NCBI GenBank assembly: GCA_029245955.1
Contig: JAQWOH010000077.1
Location: forward strand, 1 to 64,000
Origin: Fuerstiella sp.
Lineage (GTDB): Bacteria > Planctomycetota > Planctomycetia > Planctomycetales > Planctomycetaceae
Reading direction: 5' to 3'
DNA: 64,000 nt
The stretch's first letter is position 1, and every line of letters starts with the position of its first letter. The notes beneath the pieces are model-generated. The model worked only from the letters and a program-made list of their open reading frames with translations, did not search any database and had not been told where the DNA came from. The translations under genes and the position numbers were made by a program. This document shows positions 17,020 through 26,346 of the stretch, in pieces.

Positions 17020-18045
17020 ATGCTTCGCATTGGTCAATTTGAACTCGATCTTCCTGTTGTTCAGGCTGCACTAAGCGGCTACAGCGACTGGCCTATGCGC
17101 GCGATGGCGCGACGCATGGGGGCTCCCTATACGATCTGTGAAGTCATGATCGATTCGTTCGTTAATTCTCTGAAGGATCGTGCACGGACGAAACGGTTTC
17201 TGATGGTGACCGAGACTGACCACCCGGCGGGTGCTCAGTTAATGGGAGCTGATCCGGCAGAGTTTCCGTCGGCCGCGGCACGTCTGGTTGATGCCGGCTT
17301 CGATGTGATTGACATTAACTTCGGGTGCCCGGTCAGGAAGGCGCTCGGGCGTTGTCGTGGCGGGTTTCATCTGGGCCAGCCGGACGTCGCGCTGGATATC
17401 GTCCGGAAAGTCAGGGACGCTGTTCCGGAACGAGTTCCGGTCACCGTCAAGATGCGACGTGGAATGGACGACACCGAACAAAGCCGTGATCAGTTTCTGC
17501 AGATATTCACAGGAGCATTCGATGCCGGCGTTGCTGCAATCACCGTGCATGGACGGACTGTGCAGCAGCGTTACAACGGGCCGAGTAACTGGGATTTTCT
17601 GACTGATCTCTGTGCCGATTTTCCGGACAGGACAATTCTGGGCAGCGGCGATCTTTTCTCCGCTGAAGACTGTGTGCGAATGATTCGTGAAACAGGAGTG
17701 AAGGGTGTCACCGCAGCACGGGGTTCCATCGGGAATCCCTGGATCTTTGAGCAGGTAAAGGCGCTGCTGGCCGGCCAGCCATTGCCGCCGCCTCCGTCCG
17801 TTGCTGAACAGAAAGAAGTATTACTGGAACACTTTCGTTTTGCCGAAATCGCGTACTCTGGAAAGCGAGCGGTTAAACAGATGCGTAAGTTCGGTATGCG
17901 ATACGCCGCGTGGCATCCTGACGCTGACGATGTGAAAGTCGCATTCATTCAGGTGGGAGATGTTCACACCTGGAACAGCGTTATTGAGGACTGGTACAAC
18001 AGTGAGCGGTCTGGGAACTATCCCGTTTGTCCCGGTTTGCCATAA
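17020..18045 (+). CDS. dus: tRNA-dihydrouridine synthase (DusB-like)
   Basis: A 341-residue FMN enzyme that reduces uridines in tRNA to dihydrouridine. Motifs: PVVQAALSGYSDWPMRAMAR at the start; GAQLMGADPAEF; DVIDINFGCPVRKALGRCRG with the catalytic cysteine in GCP; VTVKMRRGMDD; ITVHGRTVQQRYNGPSNWDF; and the FMN-phosphate segment VTAARGSIGNPWIF. A C-terminal helical domain follows. Length fits the family. A TTG five codons earlier is in frame, and ATG 17020 was chosen by family alignment. The basic residues after the catalytic cysteine (VRKALGRCRGG) are somewhat unlike the usual KVxxxxxGAxL of DusB but keep the glycine pair. Cytoplasmic, monocistronic. Confidence 0.88.
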   Translation: MLRIGQFELDLPVVQAALSGYSDWPMRAMARRMGAPYTICEVMIDSFVNSLKDRARTKRFLMVTETDHPAGAQLMGADPAEFPSAAARLVDAGFDVIDINFGCPVRKALGRCRGGFHLGQPDVALDIVRKVRDAVPERVPVTVKMRRGMDDTEQSRDQFLQIFTGAFDAGVAAITVHGRTVQQRYNGPSNWDFLTDLCADFPDRTILGSGDLFSAEDCVRMIRETGVKGVTAARGSIGNPWIFEQVKALLAGQPLPPPPSVAEQKEVLLEHFRFAEIAYSGKRAVKQMRKFGMRYAAWHPDADDVKVAFIQVGDVHTWNSVIEDWYNSERSGNYPVCPGLP

Positions 18046-18249
18046 GTCTCGACATCAAACGTGACTGTCTAATTTGACTCGGGAAATGCTGCGGGCAGAC
18101 GATGACTCCTGCGTACGACGTCTGAAGTCGAATCAGGAATTCAGAAGATGATTAGTTGAATCCAGCTGGACAGATGCCCGCTTAATCGGACAATACATGA
18201 AATCGTCAGCTTGCCTCCCTAACTTTGTATGGCGCACGAGTGGCAATGA

Positions 18250-19317
18250 ATGCCTGAACAGCGAGGCAAAATTAAAATCATCAGCGACTTCCTGTTGCCG
18301 TCCAAGACGCGATCAGCCCCTGACCTGCCGGCTGATGAACCGCCATCGGCGATTGCGCCATTTGAACCTGCTGCGGGACTCAGCAACGGGCACCTGCAGA
18401 CCTTCTACGGAGCCTTTCGGCCGGCGCGACCGGCAATCTCAGGTACGGTTCAGCGAAGGTTGTGCTTTCCGGACGGCGACTTGTCCGTTTTGCATGATGA
18501 CAGACCGGAAGAATGGTCTCGCGGCGATCAGGTTGTCCTTCTGATGCACGGACTGGCGGGCTGCCACCAAAGCGGTTACATGACCAGAACCGCCGCGAAA
18601 CTTCTGCGCCGTAACGTGCGCGTGTTTCGGATGGATCATCGCGGTTGCGGTGCCGGCGAATACCTGGCAGAGAATCCTTACCACGCCGGTCGGATTCGTG
18701 ATCTGGAAGCTGCGATTCGGATGCTGGAACGCCTGTGTCCCAGTTCCCCCGTTTCTGTCGCAGGTTTTTCTCTCAGCGGTAACCTGCTGCTTAGATATCT
18801 GGGCGACGACCCGGCGGCTCTGCCTTCGAGTCTGCATCGCGCTGTGGCCATCTGCCCTCCCGTCGACCTGAGGCATTGCGTTGAGCAGCTTGGAACGACA
18901 CGAATGGGGCAGCGCTACGACTGGTACTTTGCCCGTCGACTGGTGGATCAACTGACAGACAAACCACAATGGCGCGAGGACGTACCGCTGGCATGGGTCA
19001 GACGTCCGCCGCGCAGCATCTTTGAGTTTGATGAACTGTACACTGCACCTGCCTCCGGATTTGATTCAGCCGGGCATTATTATGCGGAAGCGTCTGCCAG
19101 ACACTTCATCCGTAACATTTCCGTGGCCACGGCGATCCTTGCAGCGGAAGACGATCCTATGGTCTGTGCCCAACCACTGAAGCAACTGCAGCTGCCCTTG
19201 AACGTGGAACTGTGTCTGACACAGCATGGCGGCCACCTGGGGTTCGTGGGGCGCAAGGGCGTAGATCCGGATCAGCGCTGGATGGACTGGCGAGTTGTGG
19301 ACTGGCTGTTGAACTAG
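18250..19317 (+). CDS. YheT-like alpha/beta hydrolase
   Basis: A 355-residue member of the YheT/EMB8 group of alpha/beta hydrolases. It has LSNGHLQTFYGAF near the start, typical of the group (N-x-H-x-Q-T). The oxyanion loop is LLMHGLAGCHQSGY, the nucleophile elbow SVAGFSLSGNLLLRYL (serine of GFSLSG), and the C-terminal histidine QHGGHLGFVG. An acidic residue in AAEDDPMV is the probable third catalytic member. E. coli YheT and relatives are likely carboxylesterases, with the native substrate not settled. It is 204 bases after the dus gene, so probably separately transcribed. Confidence 0.82.
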   Translation: MPEQRGKIKIISDFLLPSKTRSAPDLPADEPPSAIAPFEPAAGLSNGHLQTFYGAFRPARPAISGTVQRRLCFPDGDLSVLHDDRPEEWSRGDQVVLLMHGLAGCHQSGYMTRTAAKLLRRNVRVFRMDHRGCGAGEYLAENPYHAGRIRDLEAAIRMLERLCPSSPVSVAGFSLSGNLLLRYLGDDPAALPSSLHRAVAICPPVDLRHCVEQLGTTRMGQRYDWYFARRLVDQLTDKPQWREDVPLAWVRRPPRSIFEFDELYTAPASGFDSAGHYYAEASARHFIRNISVATAILAAEDDPMVCAQPLKQLQLPLNVELCLTQHGGHLGFVGRKGVDPDQRWMDWRVVDWLLN

Positions 19318-19408
19318 AGCCGTTGATTTCGGACTCGCGGTGCCATAGGGTGGGCAGCTGAGCGTCAGGTCGTTTCGGACCGGCGCCATCGAAACGATTC
19401 CGGCTCCG

Positions 19409-20575
19409 ATGAAGATGTCAGAAAAGACCAGCGTGCTGCACGTCGCCGTGCTGTTCGAATTCCCCACACTGAACGGGGGCGAGCATTCGATGTTGTCCGT
19501 ACTGGACGCGCTGCGGTCGGCAGGTACGTTCCGGTTTACGGCGCTGGCACCAGGTACCGGCCTGCTGGCCGACGAACTGTCTCGACGGCAGATTTCCCTG
19601 CGGGAATTCAGTGTCCGAAATAACATCGGCGAAAAGTTGTCCTTCGACATGATTGCGCAACGGCTGTCAGGGCTGCTGCATGAGTTGCGGCCGAACATAC
19701 TGCATGCCAACAGTCTGTCTATGTCCCGGCTCACCGGACAGCTTTCGCCCGCCTCGCTTCCTCAGCTGAAACGAACCGGTCATCTGCGTGACATCATTCG
19801 ACTGAAGAAGAAAGTCATTTCTGATCTGAATCGCAACGACGGTCTGATTGCTGTTTCGCAGGCGACTTTGGATTTTCACGTCCAACAGGGCCTTGATCCG
19901 TTGCGCTGTCGAGTTCTTTATAATGGGGTCGATACCGAACGGTTTCAGCCACGTGACCGCGCACTCTTTCGCTCCCGGTTATTTCCGTCGATTCCGGCGG
20001 GCCACTGCATCTTGCTGAATGTGGGACAGATCTGTCTGCGAAAAGGTCAGCTGGATCTGGCAAAAGCTGTTGTCGGCCTTGTTCGAAAACGCGGCGATGT
20101 TCACCTGGCCATTGTCGGGCAGCGACATTCGACAAAGCAGGAAAGCGTCGGCTATGAAGCTGCGATTCAGCAGGAGTTCACTCAGGCGGGCTGCGCCCCC
20201 CACCTGCACATGGCTGGTTACCGGGACGACATCCCGGACTGGATGAATGCCGCAGACATTCTGGTGCATGCGGCTCGCCAGGAACCATTCGGGCGAACCT
20301 TGCTGGAAGCGGCGTCCAGCGGTTTACCAGTGATCGCCACCGACGTTGGTGGTACAACTGAATTGCTGCGCCCCGAGACAGATTCCATTCTGGTGCCGCC
20401 TGGTGACGTCGCCTCACTTACCGCCGCCATCGACAGAGCTTTGTCGAATTCCGAGGGATGCCGTCTACGAGCCGCATTGGCCCGACAACGTCTTGAAGCA
20501 AACTTCGCCATAGAAAACGCAGCCGACCAGCTGGCGAAATTCTGGAACATTGAAGAAGATCGTGGCATAGATTAG
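19409..20575 (+). CDS. Glycosyltransferase family 4 protein
   Basis: A 388-residue GT-B enzyme. The N-terminal domain has LNGGEHSMLSVLDALRSAG, a nucleoside-sugar/acceptor loop typical of GT4. The C-terminal domain has VLYNGVDTERFQP, then LLNVGQICLRKGQLDLAKAV. The nucleotide-sugar binding motif EPFGRTLLEAASSGLPVIAT (E-x7-E) is followed by GGTTELL. Such enzymes transfer sugars with retention of configuration in exopolysaccharide, lipopolysaccharide or glycolipid synthesis at the cytoplasmic face. It starts 91 bases after the YheT-like gene and 32 bases before the sulfatase, so it may be co-transcribed with the sulfatase. The acceptor is unknown. Confidence 0.85.
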   Translation: MKMSEKTSVLHVAVLFEFPTLNGGEHSMLSVLDALRSAGTFRFTALAPGTGLLADELSRRQISLREFSVRNNIGEKLSFDMIAQRLSGLLHELRPNILHANSLSMSRLTGQLSPASLPQLKRTGHLRDIIRLKKKVISDLNRNDGLIAVSQATLDFHVQQGLDPLRCRVLYNGVDTERFQPRDRALFRSRLFPSIPAGHCILLNVGQICLRKGQLDLAKAVVGLVRKRGDVHLAIVGQRHSTKQESVGYEAAIQQEFTQAGCAPHLHMAGYRDDIPDWMNAADILVHAARQEPFGRTLLEAASSGLPVIATDVGGTTELLRPETDSILVPPGDVASLTAAIDRALSNSEGCRLRAALARQRLEANFAIENAADQLAKFWNIEEDRGID

Positions 20576-20607
20576 CCCATTGCCACTCAAACCGACCAGG
20601 TATTCCT

Positions 20608-22146
20608 GTGACCCTTCGCCCGCTCCTGCTTCTGCTGTTCTTCTGGTGGCCTGGACTCACGCCGGCTCAGATTCAGCGACCCAACGTGGTGATGATTATT
20701 GCCGACCAGCTGCGCTACGAATCGTGTGGTTACGCAGGCGATGAAAAAGCCGTCACCCCAAACATTGACCGTCTTGCGAAGACAGGCATCAGCTTCGATA
20801 ATTATGTTGTCAATACGCCGGTCTGTGCCGCCACCCGAGCCACACTGTGGACGGGCAAGTACCCCAGCACTCACGGCATGGTGGTTAACGAACTGCGGCT
20901 TAATCCGAATCATGATACTCTGGGCCATTTATTGACGGCTAAAGGATATGCCTGTGATTACATCGGTAAGTGGCATCTGTGGGCCAACCAGGCCGGGCGG
21001 CACAAATTCGTCGAAAACGCATTCTGTCCTCCTGGTCCGTACCGTCTTGGTTTTGACGGGTTCTGGGCGGCGTACAACTTTAACCATGGCAACTACAACG
21101 CATTCTACTTTCGAGACACTGCTGATCGTGTTGAAATCGACGGCTGGGGACCGGCACATTTTACGGATCTGGCCATAGAGCGAATCAAACACCATGGCAC
21201 CGCACAACAACCATTTGCCATGGTTGTTTCGTACAGCCCGCCGCATGATCCATGGACAAAGGACAATGTACCGCCGTGGTGGTATGACCGCTTTAGAGAC
21301 GTGCCGTTCTCGCTTCCCTCAACATGGAATGATACTCCTGACCGGCACATGGATCGCAACACGGATCCCAGGCAGTGGCTCAAAAGATGGAAACCGAATC
21401 TGCCGGAATACATGCGAGTCTACTACGCCATGACGGCCGCGCTGGACGAACAGGTTGGGCGAGTGCTGAAAGCCCTCGATGATCAGCAACTGGCACGTAA
21501 CACCATCGTGATTTTCACTTCCGATCACGGAGAACAGTTTGGCGCCAATGCTCGAGTGTTCAAGATGACGTTCTTTGACAAATCGGCGCGAGTACCTCTG
21601 CTGATCCGCTGGCCGGGAAAAATTCCGGAAAAACGAAGATCAAATGCGTGTATATCCTCTGTAGACGTCATGCCGACAATCTGTGGAATGCTGGGTGTGG
21701 GTTTTCCGGATTCGACAGACGGCATCGATTTGTCGGATTCCACAAGAGTTGACTGCAACTGCGAACCGGACTTCGCGCTACTGCAGGGTATGGGGCATAC
21801 TTTTCAATGGAAAGACGGCTTCGAATGGCGGGCCATCCGTGATCAGCGATTCACCTTTGCCCAGTACCTCGTGGACGGAGAAGAACTGCTGTTCGACAAC
21901 AGAAACGATCCGGAACAATCCACGAATCTTGTGGACAATCCCGACTTTGCTGACGATCTGCAGCGTATGCGACAAAGACTGATCGAGAAGCGTCTGGCCA
22001 TTCGCGACGAGTATAAACCCTGCACCTGGTATCGTGACAACTGGATTGAAGAGCGAGTCGTCATGCGCGGAGCAAAGGGTGAGTTTCACCGTGAAATGGG
22101 CGACGATGTTGTCGTGGACCCTGCACTGACAAATGCCGCAGAATGA
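20608..22146 (+). CDS. Secreted type I sulfatase
   Basis: A 512-residue sulfatase with an N-terminal signal peptide (LLLLLFFWWPGLTPA). Metal-binding start: NVVMIIADQLRYESCGYAG. The formylglycine site is TPVCAATRATLWTGKYPS, matching C-x-[PA]-x-R with alanine, so the cysteine would need activation by a formylglycine-generating enzyme. Further motifs are GKWHLW and the calcium site TSDHGEQFG. Sulfatases remove sulfate from polysaccharides, and planctomycetes carry many. The start is GTG 20608 with AGG seven bases upstream. Sulfated substrate unknown. No maturase gene is in the window. Confidence 0.88.
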   Translation: MTLRPLLLLLFFWWPGLTPAQIQRPNVVMIIADQLRYESCGYAGDEKAVTPNIDRLAKTGISFDNYVVNTPVCAATRATLWTGKYPSTHGMVVNELRLNPNHDTLGHLLTAKGYACDYIGKWHLWANQAGRHKFVENAFCPPGPYRLGFDGFWAAYNFNHGNYNAFYFRDTADRVEIDGWGPAHFTDLAIERIKHHGTAQQPFAMVVSYSPPHDPWTKDNVPPWWYDRFRDVPFSLPSTWNDTPDRHMDRNTDPRQWLKRWKPNLPEYMRVYYAMTAALDEQVGRVLKALDDQQLARNTIVIFTSDHGEQFGANARVFKMTFFDKSARVPLLIRWPGKIPEKRRSNACISSVDVMPTICGMLGVGFPDSTDGIDLSDSTRVDCNCEPDFALLQGMGHTFQWKDGFEWRAIRDQRFTFAQYLVDGEELLFDNRNDPEQSTNLVDNPDFADDLQRMRQRLIEKRLAIRDEYKPCTWYRDNWIEERVVMRGAKGEFHREMGDDVVVDPALTNAAE

Positions 22147-22195
22147 CAGCCGTCGAACGCGTCATCAAGTTTTGCCAGCATAACGAAACGCCAAT

Positions 22196-23554
22196 TCAGC
22201 ACAGCTGAAATTCCGGCAGTGTACACAGAGCGTGTACACCATCTTTCAGTTTCTCGTCGCGGTTATTTCCGCCGCTCAGCAATGTGCGAATTCGTTCCCG
22301 TGCCGCAGCAGGTATGTCTACGGCAAACATCGATGTCTGGAACCAGTCGATGATTTCGTCCGCTGATTCTGCATCTTCACTGGCAAGGTATTCATTCAGT
22401 GATGTCTTGCCAAACCGGGTTTTTTCGTGATCCAGCAGGCTGCGAATCAAATTCGATCGTCCCAGCAACGTGGATGAATTGATCCATGTGCGGCCGCCGT
22501 CCCAGCCTTTGACACTGGGCGGATACAGCAGTCCCTGGCCCAGTGTCTGCAGCTTTTCAGCAAGTTCGTAGGAGTTCGTGGATCCTTCCAGCGAACGCAG
22601 AAAGCCGATTGCCAGTTCCACTGGTGATCGCACTTTGCGTCCTCTGGCGTGCGCCGAATAAAATATATTGCTGGTCAGGATGCGACGTATGGTGGGAGCA
22701 ATCTGCATTTCATTGCTGCGAAGTTCGCGGGCCAGTGGTGCCAGCAGTTCTGCTGACGGAGAGGGTTCGTCCATGACCATAAACTTTACCAGCTTCATGG
22801 CGACGAACTGTGGTGCAGCATCCTGGCCAGCAACAATCCGCACCCCTTCTTCGCCACCGAAGTTCCCGGTGTGGCCGAGAAATGACTTTGACTTTGTGTC
22901 GTGCTGATAACGGTTGAAACGAAACTTTCTGTTCTTGACTTCCCATCCCGTAAAACAGCGAGCTAACTCGCGAATATCATTCTCAGTGTAATTGCCTTCT
23001 CCCAGACAGAATAGCTCCATGATTTCACGAGCATAGTTTTCGTTGGGATGTGCCTTACGATTTGTGACGGAATCCAGATAGATCAGCATCGCGGGATCGC
23101 GTGATATTTCCTGCAACAGCCTCGCGAAATTTCCGAGAGCGTACTTTCGCAGCAGGTTGTTCTGGTCGAACATTAATTTTGCATCTTCAACCTTCTGGGC
23201 GCTGGTCGCGAAGTGACCGTGCCACAGCAACGTCAATTTTTCCAGCAGTTGCGAGGGCGTCGACAGCATGCGATACGCCCACCACGCGGATAGTTGCTGC
23301 ACGTTTCCCGAGGCCATACTGGCATGCGCCAGGTCCGTCACTTCGTGCCGATAGTCTTCCGGCTCAGCCGCAGAGCCCAACAGGTTGTCCGCGGCGTCAA
23401 CGGCTCCTGCTTCCACTGCGGTGGTCAGCTCCTCGTGGTTCGCCCCGAAGCCCGCTCGCCGATACAGATGCGCCGCGGCCCGGAGATTCCACGGTGTGTC
23501 AGCGTCAGGCTGGAACTCAGTCCATGCCCATTCCGGGTCAATCGCTTGTTTCAT
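22196..23554 (-). CDS. DUF1800 family protein
   Basis: A 452-residue protein with the full DUF1800 pattern: AAHLYRRAGFGANHEELTTA, LTLLWHGHFATSAQK, ENYAREIMELFCLGEGNYT, IRELARCFTGWEVKN, HTGNFGGEEGVRIV, and near the end VKGWDGGRTWINSSTLLGRS. Its C-terminus (ALCTLPEFQLC) is the usual end of the family, so it is complete. The family is exported or surface-associated and typically sits next to a DUF1501 gene. Here the nearest DUF1501 gene is 3.5 kb away on the other strand. It lacks an obvious signal peptide at this start (MKQAIDPEWAWTEFQPD). Function unknown; often linked to polysaccharide use. Confidence 0.88.
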   Translation of the reverse strand: MKQAIDPEWAWTEFQPDADTPWNLRAAAHLYRRAGFGANHEELTTAVEAGAVDAADNLLGSAAEPEDYRHEVTDLAHASMASGNVQQLSAWWAYRMLSTPSQLLEKLTLLWHGHFATSAQKVEDAKLMFDQNNLLRKYALGNFARLLQEISRDPAMLIYLDSVTNRKAHPNENYAREIMELFCLGEGNYTENDIRELARCFTGWEVKNRKFRFNRYQHDTKSKSFLGHTGNFGGEEGVRIVAGQDAAPQFVAMKLVKFMVMDEPSPSAELLAPLARELRSNEMQIAPTIRRILTSNIFYSAHARGRKVRSPVELAIGFLRSLEGSTNSYELAEKLQTLGQGLLYPPSVKGWDGGRTWINSSTLLGRSNLIRSLLDHEKTRFGKTSLNEYLASEDAESADEIIDWFQTSMFAVDIPAAARERIRTLLSGGNNRDEKLKDGVHALCTLPEFQLC

Positions 23555-23674
23555 GGGTTTGCTCTGGCGTTGCGCAAAGTGTCGGGAGTCGTTTGCGATC
23601 GAAGACGAAACCCGGGCAAGCGTCGTTCATCTGAAAAATACTCTCGGCACTTTCACTGAATCCGTCAATGGTCG

Positions 23675-25405
23675 TCAATCCGATTTTACGTGAAGACCAA
23701 GTTGAATTCCCAGTTGGTTCGAACTCACGTTAATACTGGCAGACAGGTGTTTGAAATAGCCCACAACTTCCAGCAGCAGGTCGATCGTGTTTTCTGCTTC
23801 TTCCCGGCTGTTACCGTCTTCCAGCATGTTCTGTGAAACTAACTGACCGCGGTTATCGTTAAGAACCTGTCGCAGTATGTCACCCTCCAGCTGCACATGT
23901 GTGTTGCCCAGTTCTGAATCATCTGCAGGTACATCTGCCTGCACCAGTTCGCGGGCCAGCCGATGTGTGCTGGCAACCACAAAGCGTTCACCGAAGAAAC
24001 CAACAGAGGGCGAAAAGTTGTATATGATGTCAGCGCGTGTGGAAGCCGCGTCGTCCTCATCCGGAATGTAGACGGACGTGATCAATTCAGCACCGTTGTC
24101 GAGCTTGTCGATGTCCATCTCGAGCTGCGACCGGCCTTCCATGGCGCCAACGACATTGAAGAAGCCGATCATGCTTTGAAACGTACGCCGTAATTCACGA
24201 GCCATTTTTCCGGGATCCTTTAGCTGCATGACCAGTGCAAACTGAGGAAGCTTGATTGTCGGAACAGGCAGGATGTCGGTGAAGTCCTGTCTGGCAGCAA
24301 CGAAACCGACTTGTGGCGTCAGAGAACCCAGGATGTCTTCGCCAAAATCCTTTCCGGAAAAGAATGTTGTAAGACTGGCGTCGGCCTGAGCAAGGCCATC
24401 GTTGATGTTTTCATTGAACAGGTCACCCGCACGCAACCACATTTCTGAAATGTCTCGATAGGTGCTCAGCGTAAACAGCGTATTTCTTGTGTGGGGCAAT
24501 ATCGGACCGTGGCCTGTTCCGTCAGGACCGAAATAGAAGTTTCGTTCCTCCGGCACCCAGTCGTGCTTATGTGGCATGGAAAAGCCCAGTTCAATGCCCT
24601 GATGCGAAGCGTTCAGTTGGGCAGACGCGAAGGGCGTTTTTTGCAGCGTGCTGAGGAATCCACCGACCAGCAATTCGACGCCGGGGTTACTTGACTGCCC
24701 GGAATACAGCTGAGGTGCGACGCCAGAGTCTCTCACCGTTGCAATGTCGGCATATGCCCATACTGAGGCATTGCGATTGCGCGACTTTCGGGCGGCCTGG
24801 AAGTTTTCGTTTTCGGTCAGCGAAGTCTCGGTGCCGTCCAGAAATCGGTCCAGCAGGACCTTGCCCAGGTCACCCTTGTTCGTGATCAGTAACCAGTCGT
24901 CGACAACCGCGAATTTTGACTTGTTGACTTCATAGGCCGTGACTCCGCGGTACTCACCTTCTTTGATCTGTTCCGGATTCTTGCCAAGCTTCGACAGTTC
25001 CAGCAACTTGTTGCGAAACAAATCCATCGATGCGGCGTCTTTGCCATTGATCAGCAGAGCCACTCCCTGAGTTTTGGCGTCAACACCCAGATAAATACCT
25101 CGGGAGGTCAGAGTTTCGATGGCTTCCCGCCATTCCATGCCCAGCTGGATTTCAACGAACTTGCGACCCGTCAGGAAAGCGCGATATCCATCTGTGTTTG
25201 TCGCCATCCTGTACGGTTCAAGCGATTCGATATTTTCTCGCAGGGGATGATCGAAGATCGTCGAAATCAGATCTGATGGATTTGCGATCTCGGCGTAGAA
25301 AACGGTCGTGTCGGGCAACAACGATGACGCCGTGCGATCGGCGGCGGTAACAGGATCAGCAGCAGTGATCAGGGACAGGCAACACAGGATTGAAGTTCTT
25401 AACAT
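23675..25405 (-). CDS. Large secreted hypothetical protein (DUF3352-like)
   Basis: A 576-residue protein starting at ATG 25405 behind GGGAGA, with a signal peptide (MLRTSILCCLSLITAADPV). The mature part starts SSLLPDTTVFYAEIANPSDL and contains repeats of the type seen in DUF3352-like proteins: GVALLINGKDAASMDLFRNK, VTAYEVNKSKFAVVDDWLLI, FVVASTHRLARELV. No transmembrane helix or enzyme motif is visible. It likely resides in the periplasm. It is preceded by an open gap, ends 120 bases before the DUF1800 gene start, and could be in the same transcript. The DUF3352 label is a guess from pattern. Confidence 0.55.
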   Translation of the reverse strand: MLRTSILCCLSLITAADPVTAADRTASSLLPDTTVFYAEIANPSDLISTIFDHPLRENIESLEPYRMATNTDGYRAFLTGRKFVEIQLGMEWREAIETLTSRGIYLGVDAKTQGVALLINGKDAASMDLFRNKLLELSKLGKNPEQIKEGEYRGVTAYEVNKSKFAVVDDWLLITNKGDLGKVLLDRFLDGTETSLTENENFQAARKSRNRNASVWAYADIATVRDSGVAPQLYSGQSSNPGVELLVGGFLSTLQKTPFASAQLNASHQGIELGFSMPHKHDWVPEERNFYFGPDGTGHGPILPHTRNTLFTLSTYRDISEMWLRAGDLFNENINDGLAQADASLTTFFSGKDFGEDILGSLTPQVGFVAARQDFTDILPVPTIKLPQFALVMQLKDPGKMARELRRTFQSMIGFFNVVGAMEGRSQLEMDIDKLDNGAELITSVYIPDEDDAASTRADIIYNFSPSVGFFGERFVVASTHRLARELVQADVPADDSELGNTHVQLEGDILRQVLNDNRGQLVSQNMLEDGNSREEAENTIDLLLEVVGYFKHLSASINVSSNQLGIQLGLHVKSD

Positions 25406-25620
25406 GGCAATCTCCCTGTTGACTGGCGTCGGCAAACGTCGTGGATCTCATTGAATCGTAAAGATCAGGCGCACATGACCAAATCACTCTTCGCTGGCAG
25501 GGCCGAATTCCTGGTTATGAAGCTGAACCGTAGATGTCATCACATCGTGTCTGATTGGCAATGCCTTGACAAGTAGCTCGCAGATGTTGGCTGATACCGG
25601 GTGACAGTGTCTTTGCCATC

Positions 25621-26346
25621 TTACGGCAGCTCGCGAAGCTTCAGGCCCTTAAACTCGATGGGTGAGCCTTCGGATTCCAGGCACAGGTAGCCGGTCGCGG
25701 GACTGCAACCGGTTCCTCCGGATACTTCGGTGCCGTTGACCCACAACCGGACCTCGCCATTGATGGCGCGAACGTAGTAGTGATTCCATTCTCCAATGCC
25801 TTTGCTCAGTTCCTGCGAGGGAAAGCTGCGCCTGCCATTGGGAGCAACCGGCGGAAACGGTGTCATCTTTGATGCACCGACGGGAAAGACATCTCCGTGG
25901 CAGGTAAACCAGTCGGCTTTGCGTTTGCCCCCGGCTTCGTAGCGTTCCTTGTACCCCAGGTCCAGTACCTGCACTTCAATGCCGCCAGGCAGACCGGGAC
26001 CGGTCAGGCGTTCCAGCGATTCGGGAATGGTCCAGACAAAGATACCCGAATTGCCGGCAGACTTCAGGTGCCGCCACTCGCACACCAATTCAAAATTGGT
26101 GTATTGTTTCTTTGAACGCATTACACTGACGGGTTGACCCGTGCAGTGGATTTCGTTGTCTTTGAACGACCACGTGTCATCGGCACTGTTGACCCTGGCA
26201 AAGTCGCGTTTGCCCAGTGTTACCCAACCCGGACCGGTGCCGCTGATGGTGGCTCCTTCGTCTGCAGCCTGAGAAGTTGGACAATGAGTGACGAATATTA
26301 CGGAAAGAAGACAGGCATTGGCGATCAGTGACGTCAGTCTGGGCAT
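25621..26346 (-). CDS. Secreted DUF1080 (3-keto-disaccharide hydrolase-like) protein
   Basis: A 241-residue protein with a signal peptide (about residues 1-27) and one DUF1080 domain: a concanavalin-like beta-sandwich. Motifs: FELVCEWRHLKSAGNSGIFV, LPGGIEVQVLDLGY, GKRKADWFTCHGDVFPVGA, WNHYYVRAINGEVRLWVNG and GYLCLESEGSPIEFKGLKLR. Members of the family are known to cleave 3-keto-glycosides, and many planctomycete copies are uncharacterised. Length fits a single-domain member. The gene is monocistronic in appearance and ends 215 bases before the DUF3352-like gene's start. Confidence 0.85.
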   Translation of the reverse strand: MPRLTSLIANACLLSVIFVTHCPTSQAADEGATISGTGPGWVTLGKRDFARVNSADDTWSFKDNEIHCTGQPVSVMRSKKQYTNFELVCEWRHLKSAGNSGIFVWTIPESLERLTGPGLPGGIEVQVLDLGYKERYEAGGKRKADWFTCHGDVFPVGASKMTPFPPVAPNGRRSFPSQELSKGIGEWNHYYVRAINGEVRLWVNGTEVSGGTGCSPATGYLCLESEGSPIEFKGLKLRELP

